Shown piece by piece: positions 6,707 through 16,391 of a stretch of 36,002 nucleotides of DNA. The notes under the pieces are model-generated. The model did not search any database and was not told the DNA's origin. It saw nothing but the letters and a program-made list of their open reading frames with translations. Made by a program: the position numbers and the translations under genes. Numbering within the stretch: position 1 is the first letter of the stretch; each line of letters starts with the position of its first letter. The DNA is from Rickettsia typhi (lineage in GTDB: Bacteria; Pseudomonadota; Alphaproteobacteria; Rickettsiales; Rickettsiaceae), in contig CAMBEC010000013.1 of NCBI GenBank assembly GCA_945865485.1, positions 1 through 36,002 on the forward strand, read 5' to 3'.

Positions 6707-9700
6707 ATCTTTTTCTATCTCAAGATGTTTCTGCTGTTGGATAACTTGGTTGTGGATCTGCTGTATCTCATGGTGTGGTATAAATTCATTTGTCCGTGTT
6801 TTTACCACATGATCCATAAACTTGAGCGGACATGACATAGTGTTATTGTCTATCTTAACGGCGTCACCATTATCAAGTCTAGTAAGGCTTTTGTGAATGC
6901 TCTTGATGAAGTTATCCTGATAATCCTTAAGTAGCGATTTATGTGTTCCCATTGGATCAGTGGTGTCCTTCAATATTTTGGTCATTTGCTCATGAGTTTT
7001 GAAGTTTGCATTTTGCACAAACGAGGAAAGTTTATGTAGCTGACCAATAACATTATCTTGCTCGTTCTTCACGGCGTTTTGAATTGATAAAGAAAGAATC
7101 TGGCCGTGATGCTCTGGATATTTTAGATTACCATGCAGCTGGGCTAGGAATCCTTGCTCCTTTTTAAGGCTATCGATGACCTGATCTGGTGTCTTAGCTT
7201 CCTGCTTCTCTTTTGCGATTACGGCTAGATTAGAGTTAATATGATGAGCTTCGATATCCTGATCCAATTTCTTATGAGTCTCTTTTAGATCCGTTGTCTG
7301 CTGCAACTCTTTGATTATCATGCTTTCTGTTTTAGCGCCGGTTGACAATGCAGTTTTAGCGAGTGACTTAAGACCTTCATGCATGCTATCTTGTTTTAAC
7401 TCGTTGGCTAGTTTAGCTCGTGCCGTTATGTTTAAATCACGTTCTGGGTATTTTAGATTACCGTGCAGCTGGGCTAGGAATCCCTGTTCCTTTTTAAGGC
7501 AATCGATGACTTGATCAGGAGTTTTAGCTTCCTGCTTCTCTTTTGTGATTGCTTCTAGATTGGAGTTGATATGGTGTGCTTCGATATCCCGATCCAGTTT
7601 CTTATGAGTCTCTTTTAGATCTGTTGTCTGCTGCAACTCTTTGACTAATGACTCTGTAGTTTTAGTGCCAGTTGATAGCACATTTGCTGCTACAAGTTTT
7701 AGCTTAGCTAAATCGCCATGTTGACGCTGCTCATGCGCTAACTCACACTTGAGTAGCAGCTCATTATAAATATCTAACTTCTTAATGTTACCATGTAAAC
7801 CAGCTAGTGCATTTTGTTCTTTCTCTAATGCTTCAAATATGGAATCTACACATTTGGCATCCTGGCGCAGCTGACCCAAACGCTCTGGAATGGTTCTGAA
7901 ATTATAATAATCTATTGTTCTTTCTGTTTTCCCAACCAATACTGACAGCTGATTTGTTGTTCCTAAATCCCGACATAAAACATACTGGGGCATAATGTTT
8001 CTCTCGACTATTTCATCAGCTAGTTTAAACAAATGATTAAGCTCGCTTGGATTTTGGCATAAATGTTCGCCGCTAATAAGACTATTAGCACCCTTGCCAT
8101 AACCCCACAAGTTTTCTGGTGATTTAAGAGATTCGTATGTGTCTTTCAAGAAGTTCTGCTGCTCAAGCAACCTCTCTTTCATTTGATCCAATTTACTGAT
8201 TGGTTTGGCATACTGGGGAGAATTAAACTTATCCTCTATATACTTAAATAAATGCGCATTTCGTATTTCTATAAAATAATCGTTAGTGGTCAATTCATCC
8301 ATGCCTATAATACTTCTAGTACTAGCGATGTCATTATGATTATAACCCCACTGTCTTGCTTCATCTATGATAACTTTATACTTGATGGCAAAGTTTTCTG
8401 CTGTTGTCAGTTGGCCATGAAGTGAAGCCAAGTGATCTTTTCCCAAAGCAGGGTCAGTTTTAAATGATTTCAAGATCGCATGCTCATCGATGCCATATTT
8501 ACGTATATGAGCTAAATGCTTATGCGATTCTTTGCTAGAAGACGCTTTATCGACTAAAAACTCGTCAATAGTTTTAGCTGTGAACTTAAGCTTAATGGCA
8601 TTTGCTTGCTGTTGGTCCTTATCTGCTAACGTCTCTAGCCAATTATTGCTAGTTATAGCTTTATACAAATTACTGCCAGCATACTCCTTATCACTCGTCC
8701 CAAACTGTTTCATCTGAGCTACTTCTTCCTTAGCCGTATTTTCTATATGCTCCCTATGAGTTCTGGTGAGTTTATTTACGCCTAGCTGCAGCTGATGTAA
8801 TACAGATGTATCACGTACCAAATCATTTATAATTTGCTCCCCAGTTCCGAAAGCTTTGTCACTTTGAATCTGGTTGCTAGCTATATACTCCCTATGTAGT
8901 TTTTGGTATTCATCCTGCATTGAACTTATATTTGAGACAAATCCCTCTGAATTAGCCAGATTTAGCTTAAGTTTTGATGCAATTGTTGCCATGCTGTCAT
9001 GATATATTTCTTTTGAGATGTATTTATCCTGGTCAAGCCTGCCCATCTCTACTAACATATCAATCGAGCTCAGAGCAATTCTATTGCTTCGTTGTTCTCG
9101 GGCTCTCGCTTCAAGATTAAGCACATCAAGTTCTTGGCTAGAGCTACTGCTTGCATTAACCACTATGTGATTTAGTTGCTCTCTAGCCAAGTGATCCGGT
9201 AAATCATCAGCTAAATCCCATTTCTGCGGTAAGCATAATTGCTTCGTATCAATCACCGAAACAAGACCAGCAAAACCATTATGATTATTTATATGTTCCT
9301 CTATGTTTTTAGCAGCTGATAAGCCAGGAGCGTCATTATCTGGCCAGATGGTTATAATTTTGTTGCTAAGCTTGCTCCAATCAACCCTATCAACACTTTG
9401 CGCTCCTCCCATCCACGATATTACCGTATGATCGGGCAATAATTTGGCAGCAGCATCCGCCGTCTTCTCACCCTCAACTATTAATATGGGCTGATCTGGA
9501 TGCTGCACTAGTTTTTCTAGTCCATATATAGGCTTAGTGCCATTGTCACTAAAACCCTTTGACATCCAGCGTGATTTACCAGTTGCCTCATTGTGGCAAT
9601 AGGCTACAGGCAGCACCTTTTTATTGCCAGTTCCGCCCTCCTCTATACGCACTGCAAACCCTAGAAGCTTGCTATCTATATTTCTGTATTTATATGTATT

Positions 9701-12700
9701 GGTTATTTTATTATCTGTCGCTAGCTTGCCTTTTTTAACCAAAAACCCTAAATCTTTTACAAGATTAAATGCCTCGGCAACGCTTTCGGGTATTACCCCA
9801 TGCGCTACCCACTCATCCCTTGGCTGAGATTCAATATTATTTATTGCTTTTGCTTGAATATTATTCGTAGCTGAGGTTTTAAACTCACCTTTTGTTGTAG
9901 CGGCAATACCAGCATGATTTGCCACAATCTCTAATGACTCAAACTTGCTGCAACCAGTTGCCTTTTCAACGAAGGAGAATATATCGCCCTTCGTCCCATC
10001 GCTAAACCGCTTCCACAAACCAAGCTTATTGCCAAGATCCATACTCAAACTTCCACAGGATATATGAGCAGCTCGTTTTTGTATCTTGCCGTCCGCATTA
10101 TGGATTGGTGCATATTGGCGGAATATCTCAGCTACTATTGTTTGATTTAATCCATTCCTGACTTCTTCAAACGTCAAAGATGGCTTGCTGCTTTGTTTGC
10201 TATTCTGACCGTTTTTAATGTATGTAGCTTTTCTTTGTAGCTCTTGCTTTAATTCAGCTTCACTTGCTCCATGCTCTTGACCTTGCTTGGCTTTGTTGCT
10301 AGTAAAAAATACATTATGTTTGGTCTGATAACTAAATAATGCGTCTTGCGCTTTATCATCACCAAGCAATTTGTTAAGTTCTTTGCTGAATCTATCAATT
10401 GTGGTGATGTCTTCGCTATCCTTTAATATGCGTGACTGTATGGTGTCAATATCTTCAAGAATACTGATTTCTTGGTGGCTCGGTAATGAAGCTCGCAAAG
10501 CACCGAGCTCTCTGTCAATCTCCGCTAACCTGCCTACATATTTTCCGCTTTTCTCATCCTGATGTAATTGCTGCATTTCATTTTTGCCTTTTATATATTG
10601 TGATAGTCTGTCACCTAATTTTGCTAAATTTATATCAACCGCTTTTCGCTCATCAGAGCCAAATATTTTGGCAATTAAACTACGGGCTTTTAATCGCCCT
10701 AACATCTCGGGACTACTGCTAATGACCGAAGCTAACTGAGTAGGATCGCTGCTGACCTTTAGCAACTCATTAAACTTGGCAATAACAACCTCGCTACCAT
10801 CTTTGTATAATGTGCTGATGAAGTGCGGAAATTCTGTTTCCTGATAGGCCTTAAGCTCTTTTAATCTAAACCTGCTGCTATTTAAATTATTCTGCACCAA
10901 CAAACGATCTTGTTTTAACTCTTCTATATGAGTGCTCGTCAATTCTATATGCTCACAAAGACCATCATGCGCCTTAATTAAGCTAGCTATATCACTTGCC
11001 CCTACGCCTTGGCTTCCTGCTTTGGATATCGCATGCATGATTTCTTGGTAATCACTACTATTGCCTAAACTATTATTTACTTTTTTGCTAAAGTAATGCT
11101 TCGCAGTCGTATGACCAGCATGCTTCTGGAGCGTATTATAATTAATGTTTAGCTGTGCAGTTATCTTGGAGAATTTGGCTTGAGTGTTATCTTTTTCTGT
11201 ATTATCTATATCACCGGTTTTATGCCAATTAGCTAGTATTTTATTAGCTAATTCTGTGCGCTGTGATTTGGCCAAAGCGGTTTCTCTGCCGTGCGTTTCA
11301 ATAGAACTTGCTAAGTTATGTAGATCCGTTCCTTCCGTTGCCGAATGCAATATATCTGCGACAAATAAATTGCTGTTGCTGATAATCTCTTTAAAAGCGG
11401 CATTTTTCTTCAAATCCTGTAGGTAGATCTGGCGGTCTGTTTCTACAGAATTTATCCGGTATTCTGGATTTTTCTTTAGTTGCTCCTCATCTGATTTTGC
11501 TTTCTGCCTCTCAAAACTTTTTAGCGCCTTGTCAAGGCCACTTGTATTTGTAGCTACAAACTCAAGCTTTAACAAATATTTTTCCTCAATTGCTACTACT
11601 AACAGACGCTGTATTTTAGCTGATGATAATTGCTTATTGAATATTTCTTGCTGAGCCCACGACTCGGCTACTTTCTGTCTTGCTGCCAGATAGTCTTTAA
11701 CTATCGCATAATTGCCAGTTAATGAGTCATGTCCTTTCAAACCAGATTCTTTTAACTTATCCCATATTCCACTTGCATCTTGTGCCTTATCAAGAACTTC
11801 TTCTTTTAAACTTTGCGCTTTAGAAAAATGCTGCTCTAGCTCGACTCTCTCTTCTTTGTCTATGTAACTCCAAAGTAATAAATCCTGATCTTGTTTGGAC
11901 AGATCACTCCAATTAAGTGCAGCCATTTGTTCATGCAATTGTCCTGGGGAATGTATACCGCCCTTTAACGCCGTTAAATGATTCTCTAAATCATGAATAT
12001 TACCAACCTTACCGCTTACGCTAAATCTCTCGGGCGCAGACATTACCTCAGTTATGTCAAAAACAATATCTTCCGTAACTTTAAAATGCTCTTTAGCAAA
12101 TGCTTCGAATTGTGTCAGCTCCGCATTATCTATTATCAGCTTTGTGTTCGCTGCGGTTTCAAATTTTATTAGCTCTTGTTCGTGTCCAGTTAAATCAACT
12201 CTTAAAGCCTCTAGCTGAGCCTGATGGCTATTTAATTGTTTCTGCAACCCAATTGATTCATGGCCATAAGAGGCATCTATGGCAAAGCTTAAGTCGCTAC
12301 GTTTGCTTGTAAGCAGACCTAGCCCCAACTTCCATAAAGGTACATCTTGTTTTTGCCAGTATCCCCTGCCTTCATCATTGAATTTCTGGACATACTCATA
12401 GCCCATGGCCTGAAACTCTTGCCGCGCGGCATCTACATCGAGATCCTTGGTTTTATAAACCTCATTCTCAAGCGTATCTTTGGCTGCAAAGATCTGACAA
12501 TCAATCTCGTGACGTGTTAAGCCAACTAAAGTAGCCTCAAAACCACTATAGCGATCCATTGAAAATATCTTGTATGGCACAGTTGCCCCTTGTACCGCAC
12601 AATTCGTTACCGCATAACCATGCCTAAAAGTAACTATTCGCCCCTGCTCTCCCGTGCGTATTACAGCACTGCGTACTCCTCTAGCTCCCTCCACATCCAC

Positions 12701-14803
12701 CAGAAACTCACCCACTCCCATCTCATCCACTTTGATTAGCTTTCGAACAGTAGCAAGCTCGTTATTTAGGACACCGCCAATGCCCTCTTTCTCCTTTAAA
12801 TTGCTGGTGAAGATTATCCGATCTCCTTCCGCCAATTCCACCATACTAGAATTGCCATGTACCCCGCCAGAAATGAACTTATTACCCTGGCCTAAAACAC
12901 CGGCTCTTTTAAACGAATCACGAATTAAGCCATTTAAATTGCCAATCTCCTCATTGGTATAAGCGCTAATAACTATTTTTTGGACAGCAGAATGTAGGCT
13001 AATACCTTCTTCTTTAGCAATGAGCATTGATTGCTTCACATATTCTGTAGCAATCGCTTGTTCTTTGTCGGCCTCATTGTCTAAAATATTGATCTTGCCA
13101 AGCTGCTCATAGATAGAAATTGCCTTTGATACCTGATAATTACAAAGTGCCCAGGTCGCTTCAATATGCAATTGTCTTATCTCTTCGTCCTTATTCTTAT
13201 GACGATTTACTTCGCTCAAGATATTACGACCAGCCATCTCGCCCATTCTAGCAAACGCTCCCTTAGAGCCTATTGCCTGATTCTGATTATTGTCGCCAAG
13301 TGCTAGTAATTTTGCTCCTGATTTGCTAACCTCAGATACAAAGTAATCAGACGTCGCCACATCCAGCATACTTGCCTCATCCAACACAAGCAGGGTCTTT
13401 GCCGATAACGCCCCATCTTTCACACTATAAAATGGGTCTTTGTAATATTGGGAATCAAGGCCAACAGATACTTTCTCCATACCTCGATCATATTGCCATT
13501 GCATCCTCAATGACGCTGTCGTATGCACCTTAATACCAAGCTTTGCTTCAAGCTCTTGCGCCGCTTTGTTCGTTGGAGCAGCGGCTACAATGTTGTAACC
13601 CTCTTTTTGATACAGACGCACTATCTCCTTAGTAACTGTCGATTTACCAGAGCCTGGCCACCCTTCTAAAACAGCTAAATCATGACCGTTACATATACCA
13701 ATTATCGCTTCTTTTTGCTGTCTTGAGAATGAGCTACCTTTTTTGTATTCTGCAATATCTTGCTCACCAACTGTCAAAGCATGATCATTATTTTTAGCTA
13801 AATCACCAATATTACAGACTAACCTTTTCTCCAGTTCCACTTGCTCAGTTTTGGCAAAAAGCATCCTTCCTTTAAGATCACACGGATTAACTAAGGTAAG
13901 TTTTGGTGATAATAGAACCGTATCTAGCAAGCCGACTAACTCGGTTTTTACATAAATATCTAAAGCTGATTTATCTGTTATAGCGGTATTTTTTAATGTT
14001 ATATAAAGAGCTTGTTCTAGTTCACTTGCGATATTTTCTTTGCTAAATACCGCCTTATTAAAGTCCAATTTATCAATTACAATGGTCGGATCAGCAATGA
14101 TTTTATCAGCGTTACTGCGGATTATTTGCTCATTTCTAGCATATGCTTCCCTAACACCACCATGATGAATTGTCGCTTCTTGTCCACGAACTACACCCCA
14201 TTCTAGGCGTTCTTCATAACCATTTTTGATTAAATGTTTGTTTAAAAGCTGCTTATGTTCCTCTTTAATTATCCCTTCAAGAAACGCTCTAGTTTGTAAT
14301 TCTCGGCAGCGATGAGTGGCAAAATCTATTGTTCCATCAACAAACTTTTCTAATTGGCGAAGGGCAAACATTAAGTGTGCATGTGGATTTTTTGTATTAT
14401 CATTGTGGAAATTAACATCAACAACTATGCCTCTAGAGACAAAAACATTCTCAACAAATTCTTTTAAAAATTCGATATTTTGCTCTGCGGTAAATTCTTT
14501 TGGCAACGCAATTGTATACTCACCGGCTAGTCTTGCGTTACTTTTTGTTTCAACATCTTCTACTCTTTGCCACAGACTTTGGCGATCATAAACCCACTCA
14601 GGTGCATCTTCCGGCGCATGAATTTGGCTATAGGCTAAGCCACCCTTTTTGCTATAGTCCCATGTCAAACCTACAGTAATATTTGTCTCAGCATCAGTGG
14701 CATTTAACGTAAGCTGTGAGCAACTTCTGTAAGCAGCAGCTTTAATGGCACTGTTGCCACTGCCTCTACTAACGTTACTGACTCTGCCAAATAATATTGC
14801 CAT
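6692..14803 (-). CDS. traA: Ti-type conjugative relaxase/helicase/primase TraA with C-terminal repeats
   Basis: A 2703-residue protein, intact over 8.1 kb. Residues 1-230 form a MobA/MobL relaxase, with an active-site tyrosine in AAAYRS (Y25) and the metal-binding motif NPHAHLM (about 139-145). Residues 350-830 form a RecD/TraI-type superfamily 1 helicase with Walker A GWPGSGKST (about 380), Walker B VLDEASM (about 473) and a late helicase motif region TNCAVQGATVPYK. Near 1580-1610 a primase zinc-domain-like stretch (GLWKRFSDGTKGDIFSF) precedes a Toprim-like domain (LIVEGEKTADAAA about 1774, IWPDND about 1820). The C-terminal third is coiled-coil-like and holds three consecutive 110-residue repeats (about 2323-2652). 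It would nick at an oriT, unwind and possibly prime the transferred strand. Plain Ti TraA is about 1100 residues, so this is a large rickettsial fusion. No TraD/TraG or oriT was identified. Confidence 0.9.
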   Translation of the reverse strand: MAILFGRVSNVSRGSGNSAIKAAAYRSCSQLTLNATDAETNITVGLTWDYSKKGGLAYSQIHAPEDAPEWVYDRQSLWQRVEDVETKSNARLAGEYTIALPKEFTAEQNIEFLKEFVENVFVSRGIVVDVNFHNDNTKNPHAHLMFALRQLEKFVDGTIDFATHRCRELQTRAFLEGIIKEEHKQLLNKHLIKNGYEERLEWGVVRGQEATIHHGGVREAYARNEQIIRSNADKIIADPTIVIDKLDFNKAVFSKENIASELEQALYITLKNTAITDKSALDIYVKTELVGLLDTVLLSPKLTLVNPCDLKGRMLFAKTEQVELEKRLVCNIGDLAKNNDHALTVGEQDIAEYKKGSSFSRQQKEAIIGICNGHDLAVLEGWPGSGKSTVTKEIVRLYQKEGYNIVAAAPTNKAAQELEAKLGIKVHTTASLRMQWQYDRGMEKVSVGLDSQYYKDPFYSVKDGALSAKTLLVLDEASMLDVATSDYFVSEVSKSGAKLLALGDNNQNQAIGSKGAFARMGEMAGRNILSEVNRHKNKDEEIRQLHIEATWALCNYQVSKAISIYEQLGKINILDNEADKEQAIATEYVKQSMLIAKEEGISLHSAVQKIVISAYTNEEIGNLNGLIRDSFKRAGVLGQGNKFISGGVHGNSSMVELAEGDRIIFTSNLKEKEGIGGVLNNELATVRKLIKVDEMGVGEFLVDVEGARGVRSAVIRTGEQGRIVTFRHGYAVTNCAVQGATVPYKIFSMDRYSGFEATLVGLTRHEIDCQIFAAKDTLENEVYKTKDLDVDAARQEFQAMGYEYVQKFNDEGRGYWQKQDVPLWKLGLGLLTSKRSDLSFAIDASYGHESIGLQKQLNSHQAQLEALRVDLTGHEQELIKFETAANTKLIIDNAELTQFEAFAKEHFKVTEDIVFDITEVMSAPERFSVSGKVGNIHDLENHLTALKGGIHSPGQLHEQMAALNWSDLSKQDQDLLLWSYIDKEERVELEQHFSKAQSLKEEVLDKAQDASGIWDKLKESGLKGHDSLTGNYAIVKDYLAARQKVAESWAQQEIFNKQLSSAKIQRLLVVAIEEKYLLKLEFVATNTSGLDKALKSFERQKAKSDEEQLKKNPEYRINSVETDRQIYLQDLKKNAAFKEIISNSNLFVADILHSATEGTDLHNLASSIETHGRETALAKSQRTELANKILANWHKTGDIDNTEKDNTQAKFSKITAQLNINYNTLQKHAGHTTAKHYFSKKVNNSLGNSSDYQEIMHAISKAGSQGVGASDIASLIKAHDGLCEHIELTSTHIEELKQDRLLVQNNLNSSRFRLKELKAYQETEFPHFISTLYKDGSEVVIAKFNELLKVSSDPTQLASVISSSPEMLGRLKARSLIAKIFGSDERKAVDINLAKLGDRLSQYIKGKNEMQQLHQDEKSGKYVGRLAEIDRELGALRASLPSHQEISILEDIDTIQSRILKDSEDITTIDRFSKELNKLLGDDKAQDALFSYQTKHNVFFTSNKAKQGQEHGASEAELKQELQRKATYIKNGQNSKQSSKPSLTFEEVRNGLNQTIVAEIFRQYAPIHNADGKIQKRAAHISCGSLSMDLGNKLGLWKRFSDGTKGDIFSFVEKATGCSKFESLEIVANHAGIAATTKGEFKTSATNNIQAKAINNIESQPRDEWVAHGVIPESVAEAFNLVKDLGFLVKKGKLATDNKITNTYKYRNIDSKLLGFAVRIEEGGTGNKKVLPVAYCHNEATGKSRWMSKGFSDNGTKPIYGLEKLVQHPDQPILIVEGEKTADAAAKLLPDHTVISWMGGAQSVDRVDWSKLSNKIITIWPDNDAPGLSAAKNIEEHINNHNGFAGLVSVIDTKQLCLPQKWDLADDLPDHLAREQLNHIVVNASSSSSQELDVLNLEARAREQRSNRIALSSIDMLVEMGRLDQDKYISKEIYHDSMATIASKLKLNLANSEGFVSNISSMQDEYQKLHREYIASNQIQSDKAFGTGEQIINDLVRDTSVLHQLQLGVNKLTRTHREHIENTAKEEVAQMKQFGTSDKEYAGSNLYKAITSNNWLETLADKDQQQANAIKLKFTAKTIDEFLVDKASSSKESHKHLAHIRKYGIDEHAILKSFKTDPALGKDHLASLHGQLTTAENFAIKYKVIIDEARQWGYNHNDIASTRSIIGMDELTTNDYFIEIRNAHLFKYIEDKFNSPQYAKPISKLDQMKERLLEQQNFLKDTYESLKSPENLWGYGKGANSLISGEHLCQNPSELNHLFKLADEIVERNIMPQYVLCRDLGTTNQLSVLVGKTERTIDYYNFRTIPERLGQLRQDAKCVDSIFEALEKEQNALAGLHGNIKKLDIYNELLLKCELAHEQRQHGDLAKLKLVAANVLSTGTKTTESLVKELQQTTDLKETHKKLDRDIEAHHINSNLEAITKEKQEAKTPDQVIDCLKKEQGFLAQLHGNLKYPERDLNITARAKLANELKQDSMHEGLKSLAKTALSTGAKTESMIIKELQQTTDLKETHKKLDQDIEAHHINSNLAVIAKEKQEAKTPDQVIDSLKKEQGFLAQLHGNLKYPEHHGQILSLSIQNAVKNEQDNVIGQLHKLSSFVQNANFKTHEQMTKILKDTTDPMGTHKSLLKDYQDNFIKSIHKSLTRLDNGDAVKIDNNTMSCPLKFMDHVVKTRTNEFIPHHEIQQIHNQVIQQQKHLEIEKDIGWV
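7114..7830. repeat. Tandem 330-bp repeats inside traA
   Basis: Units start near 7114, 7444 and 7774, each offset by exactly 330 bp (110 codons). The first two are highly similar over about 200 bp (encoding FLAQLHGNLKYPE, ELQQTTDLKETHKKL and EAHHINSNL twice). The third shows only the shared core (LAGLHGN) and ELQQTT region and is older. The exact codon-multiple spacing keeps the reading frame and suggests recent duplication by unequal recombination. Confidence 0.85.
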
Positions 14804-14804
14804 T

Positions 14805-15000
14805 ACTTCGTGTTACTCAAGCTTTCCAAATGCATCTTTATCTTTTCGCCTTACCTTTTTATTATTTATACCTATCTTTTCTTGACCCTTCTTTTACATC
14901 CAGAAGTCTTTTGTACTAAAGGTCTTCCCATCCTTAGGCGCAGACGAATTTTCATGTAATGAAATATTCGTGTATTGCGCCCGTTGGGAATATCAAACAT
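14805..15000 (-). pseudogene. Degraded ORF(s) immediately upstream of traA
   Basis: On the minus strand a lysine-rich open stretch (KGQEKIGINNKKVRRKDKDA then FGKLE-stop) ends 9 bp before the traA start, the spacing expected of an upstream operon gene. Just before it, in a different frame, an ATG opens a 40-codon frame (MFDIPNGRNTRIF, then KIRLRLRMGRPLVQ). In Ti-type operons a small basic TraD or TraC gene adjoins traA; the basic composition is compatible, but similarity is too weak to call. Best read as a frameshifted remnant. Confidence 0.35.
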
Positions 15001-15078
15001 ATTATCAAATCATGCATCAATTTTCAACTACTACTAACTCGTCTATAGGATTATTTTAGCCAATGGAAAAAGGGATGG

Positions 15079-15103
15079 TAGTAAGGGGAATTCTCCCCTG
15101 CTA
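15079..15103. repeat. GC-rich imperfect palindrome
   Basis: Arms TAGTAAGGGGA and TCCCCTGCTA flank a short centre. The segment around it (15060-15130) is clearly more GC-rich than its surroundings and is followed by a second small dyad (GTTCT/AGAAC). A 61-codon minus-strand frame crosses it but has no family features. A dispersed palindromic repeat is possible; a second copy was not found in the window. Confidence 0.4.
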
Positions 15104-15249
15104 CGCTGCGTCGGTTCTGTGAAGAACTTAGTTAAAAGGACACCTGAAAAAAGAAGTTTTTTTAATTCAGATATAAATAAATATACATAGTAGGCAACGA
15201 GGAAATATGCTATTGCTTTCACATACATTCAAAATGCCAAGATGAGATT

Positions 15250-15426
15250 ATGGAGCGGTTTTATAAGATATGCGGGTTAATAGGCTTATATTTTATTAGC
15301 CCAGCTTCTTTTTTGGCTCTTAAATTTAAGATAAGCGAAGATAATATGATGCTGTTTCGTATGACCATCAATATTACTTATTATACAACTATAGTTGCTC
15401 TATTTTTTCTTATAACTAATCTTTAG
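15250..15426 (+). CDS. Small two-helix membrane protein
   Basis: A 58-residue ORF beginning MERFYKICGLIGLYFISPAS. It contains two hydrophobic helices (about 8-25 and 42-57) separated by a short polar loop (KFKISEDNM). A purine-rich AAGATGAGATT precedes the ATG. No family was recognised and no neighbour is cotranscribed. The regular hydrophobic pattern and intact frame favour a real small protein, but its short length leaves doubt. Confidence 0.45.
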   Translation: MERFYKICGLIGLYFISPASFLALKFKISEDNMMLFRMTINITYYTTIVALFFLITNL

Positions 15427-15470
15427 ACAACTAATAGCTAGAATTTGTACTTATAAGTGCCCGCGGTATA

Positions 15471-15767
15471 TCATGGATGCGGAGTGATAGCAATAATTGT
15501 TATTTCAGATTTGTCAGGACCATAGTGCCAAAAGATTCTATAAGCCTCGGGAGTTTTATTTTCAGCGTAAGCTTCGAATATTTTGATTCCAAATTGCCGG
15601 GTTAGAGAATTATATTCATGCGTATTTAGGCTAGGATGTTTAGGATTATTTTCTAAATACCCCAAAGATTTCCTTACAGCATTTAACCGTTTCTTTTTAA
15701 TCGGGTCGCTCTCTAATTTCTCTAAATTTAACGCCGCTTCGTTAGTGAATAATATTCGAAAACTCAT
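15471..15767 (-). CDS. RelE/ParE-superfamily toxin
   Basis: A 98-residue protein. It starts SFRILFTNEAALNLEKL, typical of the β1-α1 of RelE/ParE toxins, and ends with EAYRIFWHYGPDKSEITIIA, the terminal β-hairpin in which a conserved Arg precedes a 'Y-x-W/Y' strand. Members either cleave mRNA on the ribosome (RelE) or inhibit gyrase (ParE); the sequence does not decide between them. The ATG directly abuts the stop of the upstream AbrB-like gene, the usual antitoxin-first, toxin-second arrangement, implying translational coupling. Confidence 0.7.
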   Translation of the reverse strand: MSFRILFTNEAALNLEKLESDPIKKKRLNAVRKSLGYLENNPKHPSLNTHEYNSLTRQFGIKIFEAYAENKTPEAYRIFWHYGPDKSEITIIAITPHP

Positions 15768-16037
15768 CTATTTGTCTTCATTCGTATATTTTGCGAAGCT
15801 TCCTTTATAAATAGTTTCTTTTCTAGAAGATTGCTCAAGTCCTTTTTTAATCGAAGATAAAGCTTGTTCATTTTCAAACAACCATTTTTCATGTAACTGA
15901 ACTTCAGCATAAGGTTTTAAGGTTATTTCCTTAGTTGATTCATTCATTATTGCTTTGTAACCACTAACACCCTTAGTAAGGTTACCTAAACAAATACGCC
16001 CTTTTGCATCTGGTCTTAAAATCTTTTTTGCCATCAT
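15768..16037 (-). CDS. AbrB/MazE-like antitoxin of the RelE-like pair
   Basis: An 89-residue protein. The N-terminal part (KKILRPDAKGRICLGNLTKG then a β-rich stretch) fits the swapped-hairpin AbrB/SpoVT fold, where 'D-x-x-G-R-I' is the hallmark. The C-terminal half (ENEQALSSIKKGLEQSS then KGSFAKYTNED) looks like the extended, charged toxin-binding tail. The start at 16037 has an AGGGG about 9 bases upstream; a second ATG follows at once. It should neutralise the toxin at 15471-15767 and repress the shared promoter. Confidence 0.65.
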   Translation of the reverse strand: MMAKKILRPDAKGRICLGNLTKGVSGYKAIMNESTKEITLKPYAEVQLHEKWLFENEQALSSIKKGLEQSSRKETIYKGSFAKYTNEDK

Positions 16038-16085
16038 ACTAATACCCCTGCACCCTGCTCTTGTAATTACACTCTGGTTACGCTT

Positions 16086-16114
16086 ATGATAACATTTTGT
16101 GGGAATAATGTAAA
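16086..16114 (-). promoter_or_regulatory. Predicted promoter of the AbrB-RelE-like pair
   Basis: On the minus strand TTTACA (16114-16109), 17 bp, TATCAT (16091-16086) face the antitoxin start 49 bp downstream. Spacing is ideal and both boxes are close to consensus. Confidence 0.5.
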
Positions 16115-16172
16115 GTGGGATACTTTTTTAACTATTAGCAACAAAACTATCTTTCACAAAAATGCAGGTGGC

Positions 16173-16198
16173 TAAAAAGCTCCATATGGAGCTTTTTA
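16173..16198. terminator. Perfect 26-bp palindrome, bidirectional terminator-like
   Basis: Two 13-bp arms (TAAAAAGCTCCAT and its reverse complement) form a perfect hairpin with A-runs entering and T-runs leaving on either strand. It sits between the divergent toxin-antitoxin promoter and the parB promoter. No gene ends here now, so it may be left from a deleted gene or act as an insulator. Confidence 0.6.
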
Positions 16199-16332
16199 AG
16201 AGCCTCTTTGAAATGTTTGCAAATTTTTGCCAAATGTACTTTGTGATTCTAAGAATGCATTCCAAGCCGAAGAAATGTTATATACCTTTCTCTTTTTAAG
16301 ATGGTCAGAAAAACCATACATTGCTTTACTGC

Positions 16333-16373
16333 AACTATTTCTCAGTTACTGACAAATAACTATTTAAATAGTT
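16333..16373. promoter_or_regulatory. Two operator-like sites upstream of parB
   Basis: A perfect 16-bp palindrome AACTATTTAAATAGTT (16358-16373) is preceded 25 bp upstream by a related imperfect copy AACTATTTCTCAGTT (16333-16347). Both lie just upstream of the predicted parB promoter. They could bind the ParB-like or HU-like product, or serve as a centromere-like site; this is inference from position only. Confidence 0.4.
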
Positions 16374-16391
16374 TTATATTATCTTTTCTTA

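Noticed and set aside
15043..15228. 61-codon minus-strand ORF crossing the GC-rich palindrome
   Set aside because: The C-terminal half is translated repeat sequence, no ribosome site is evident and no fold pattern is visible; kept only as a repeat feature.
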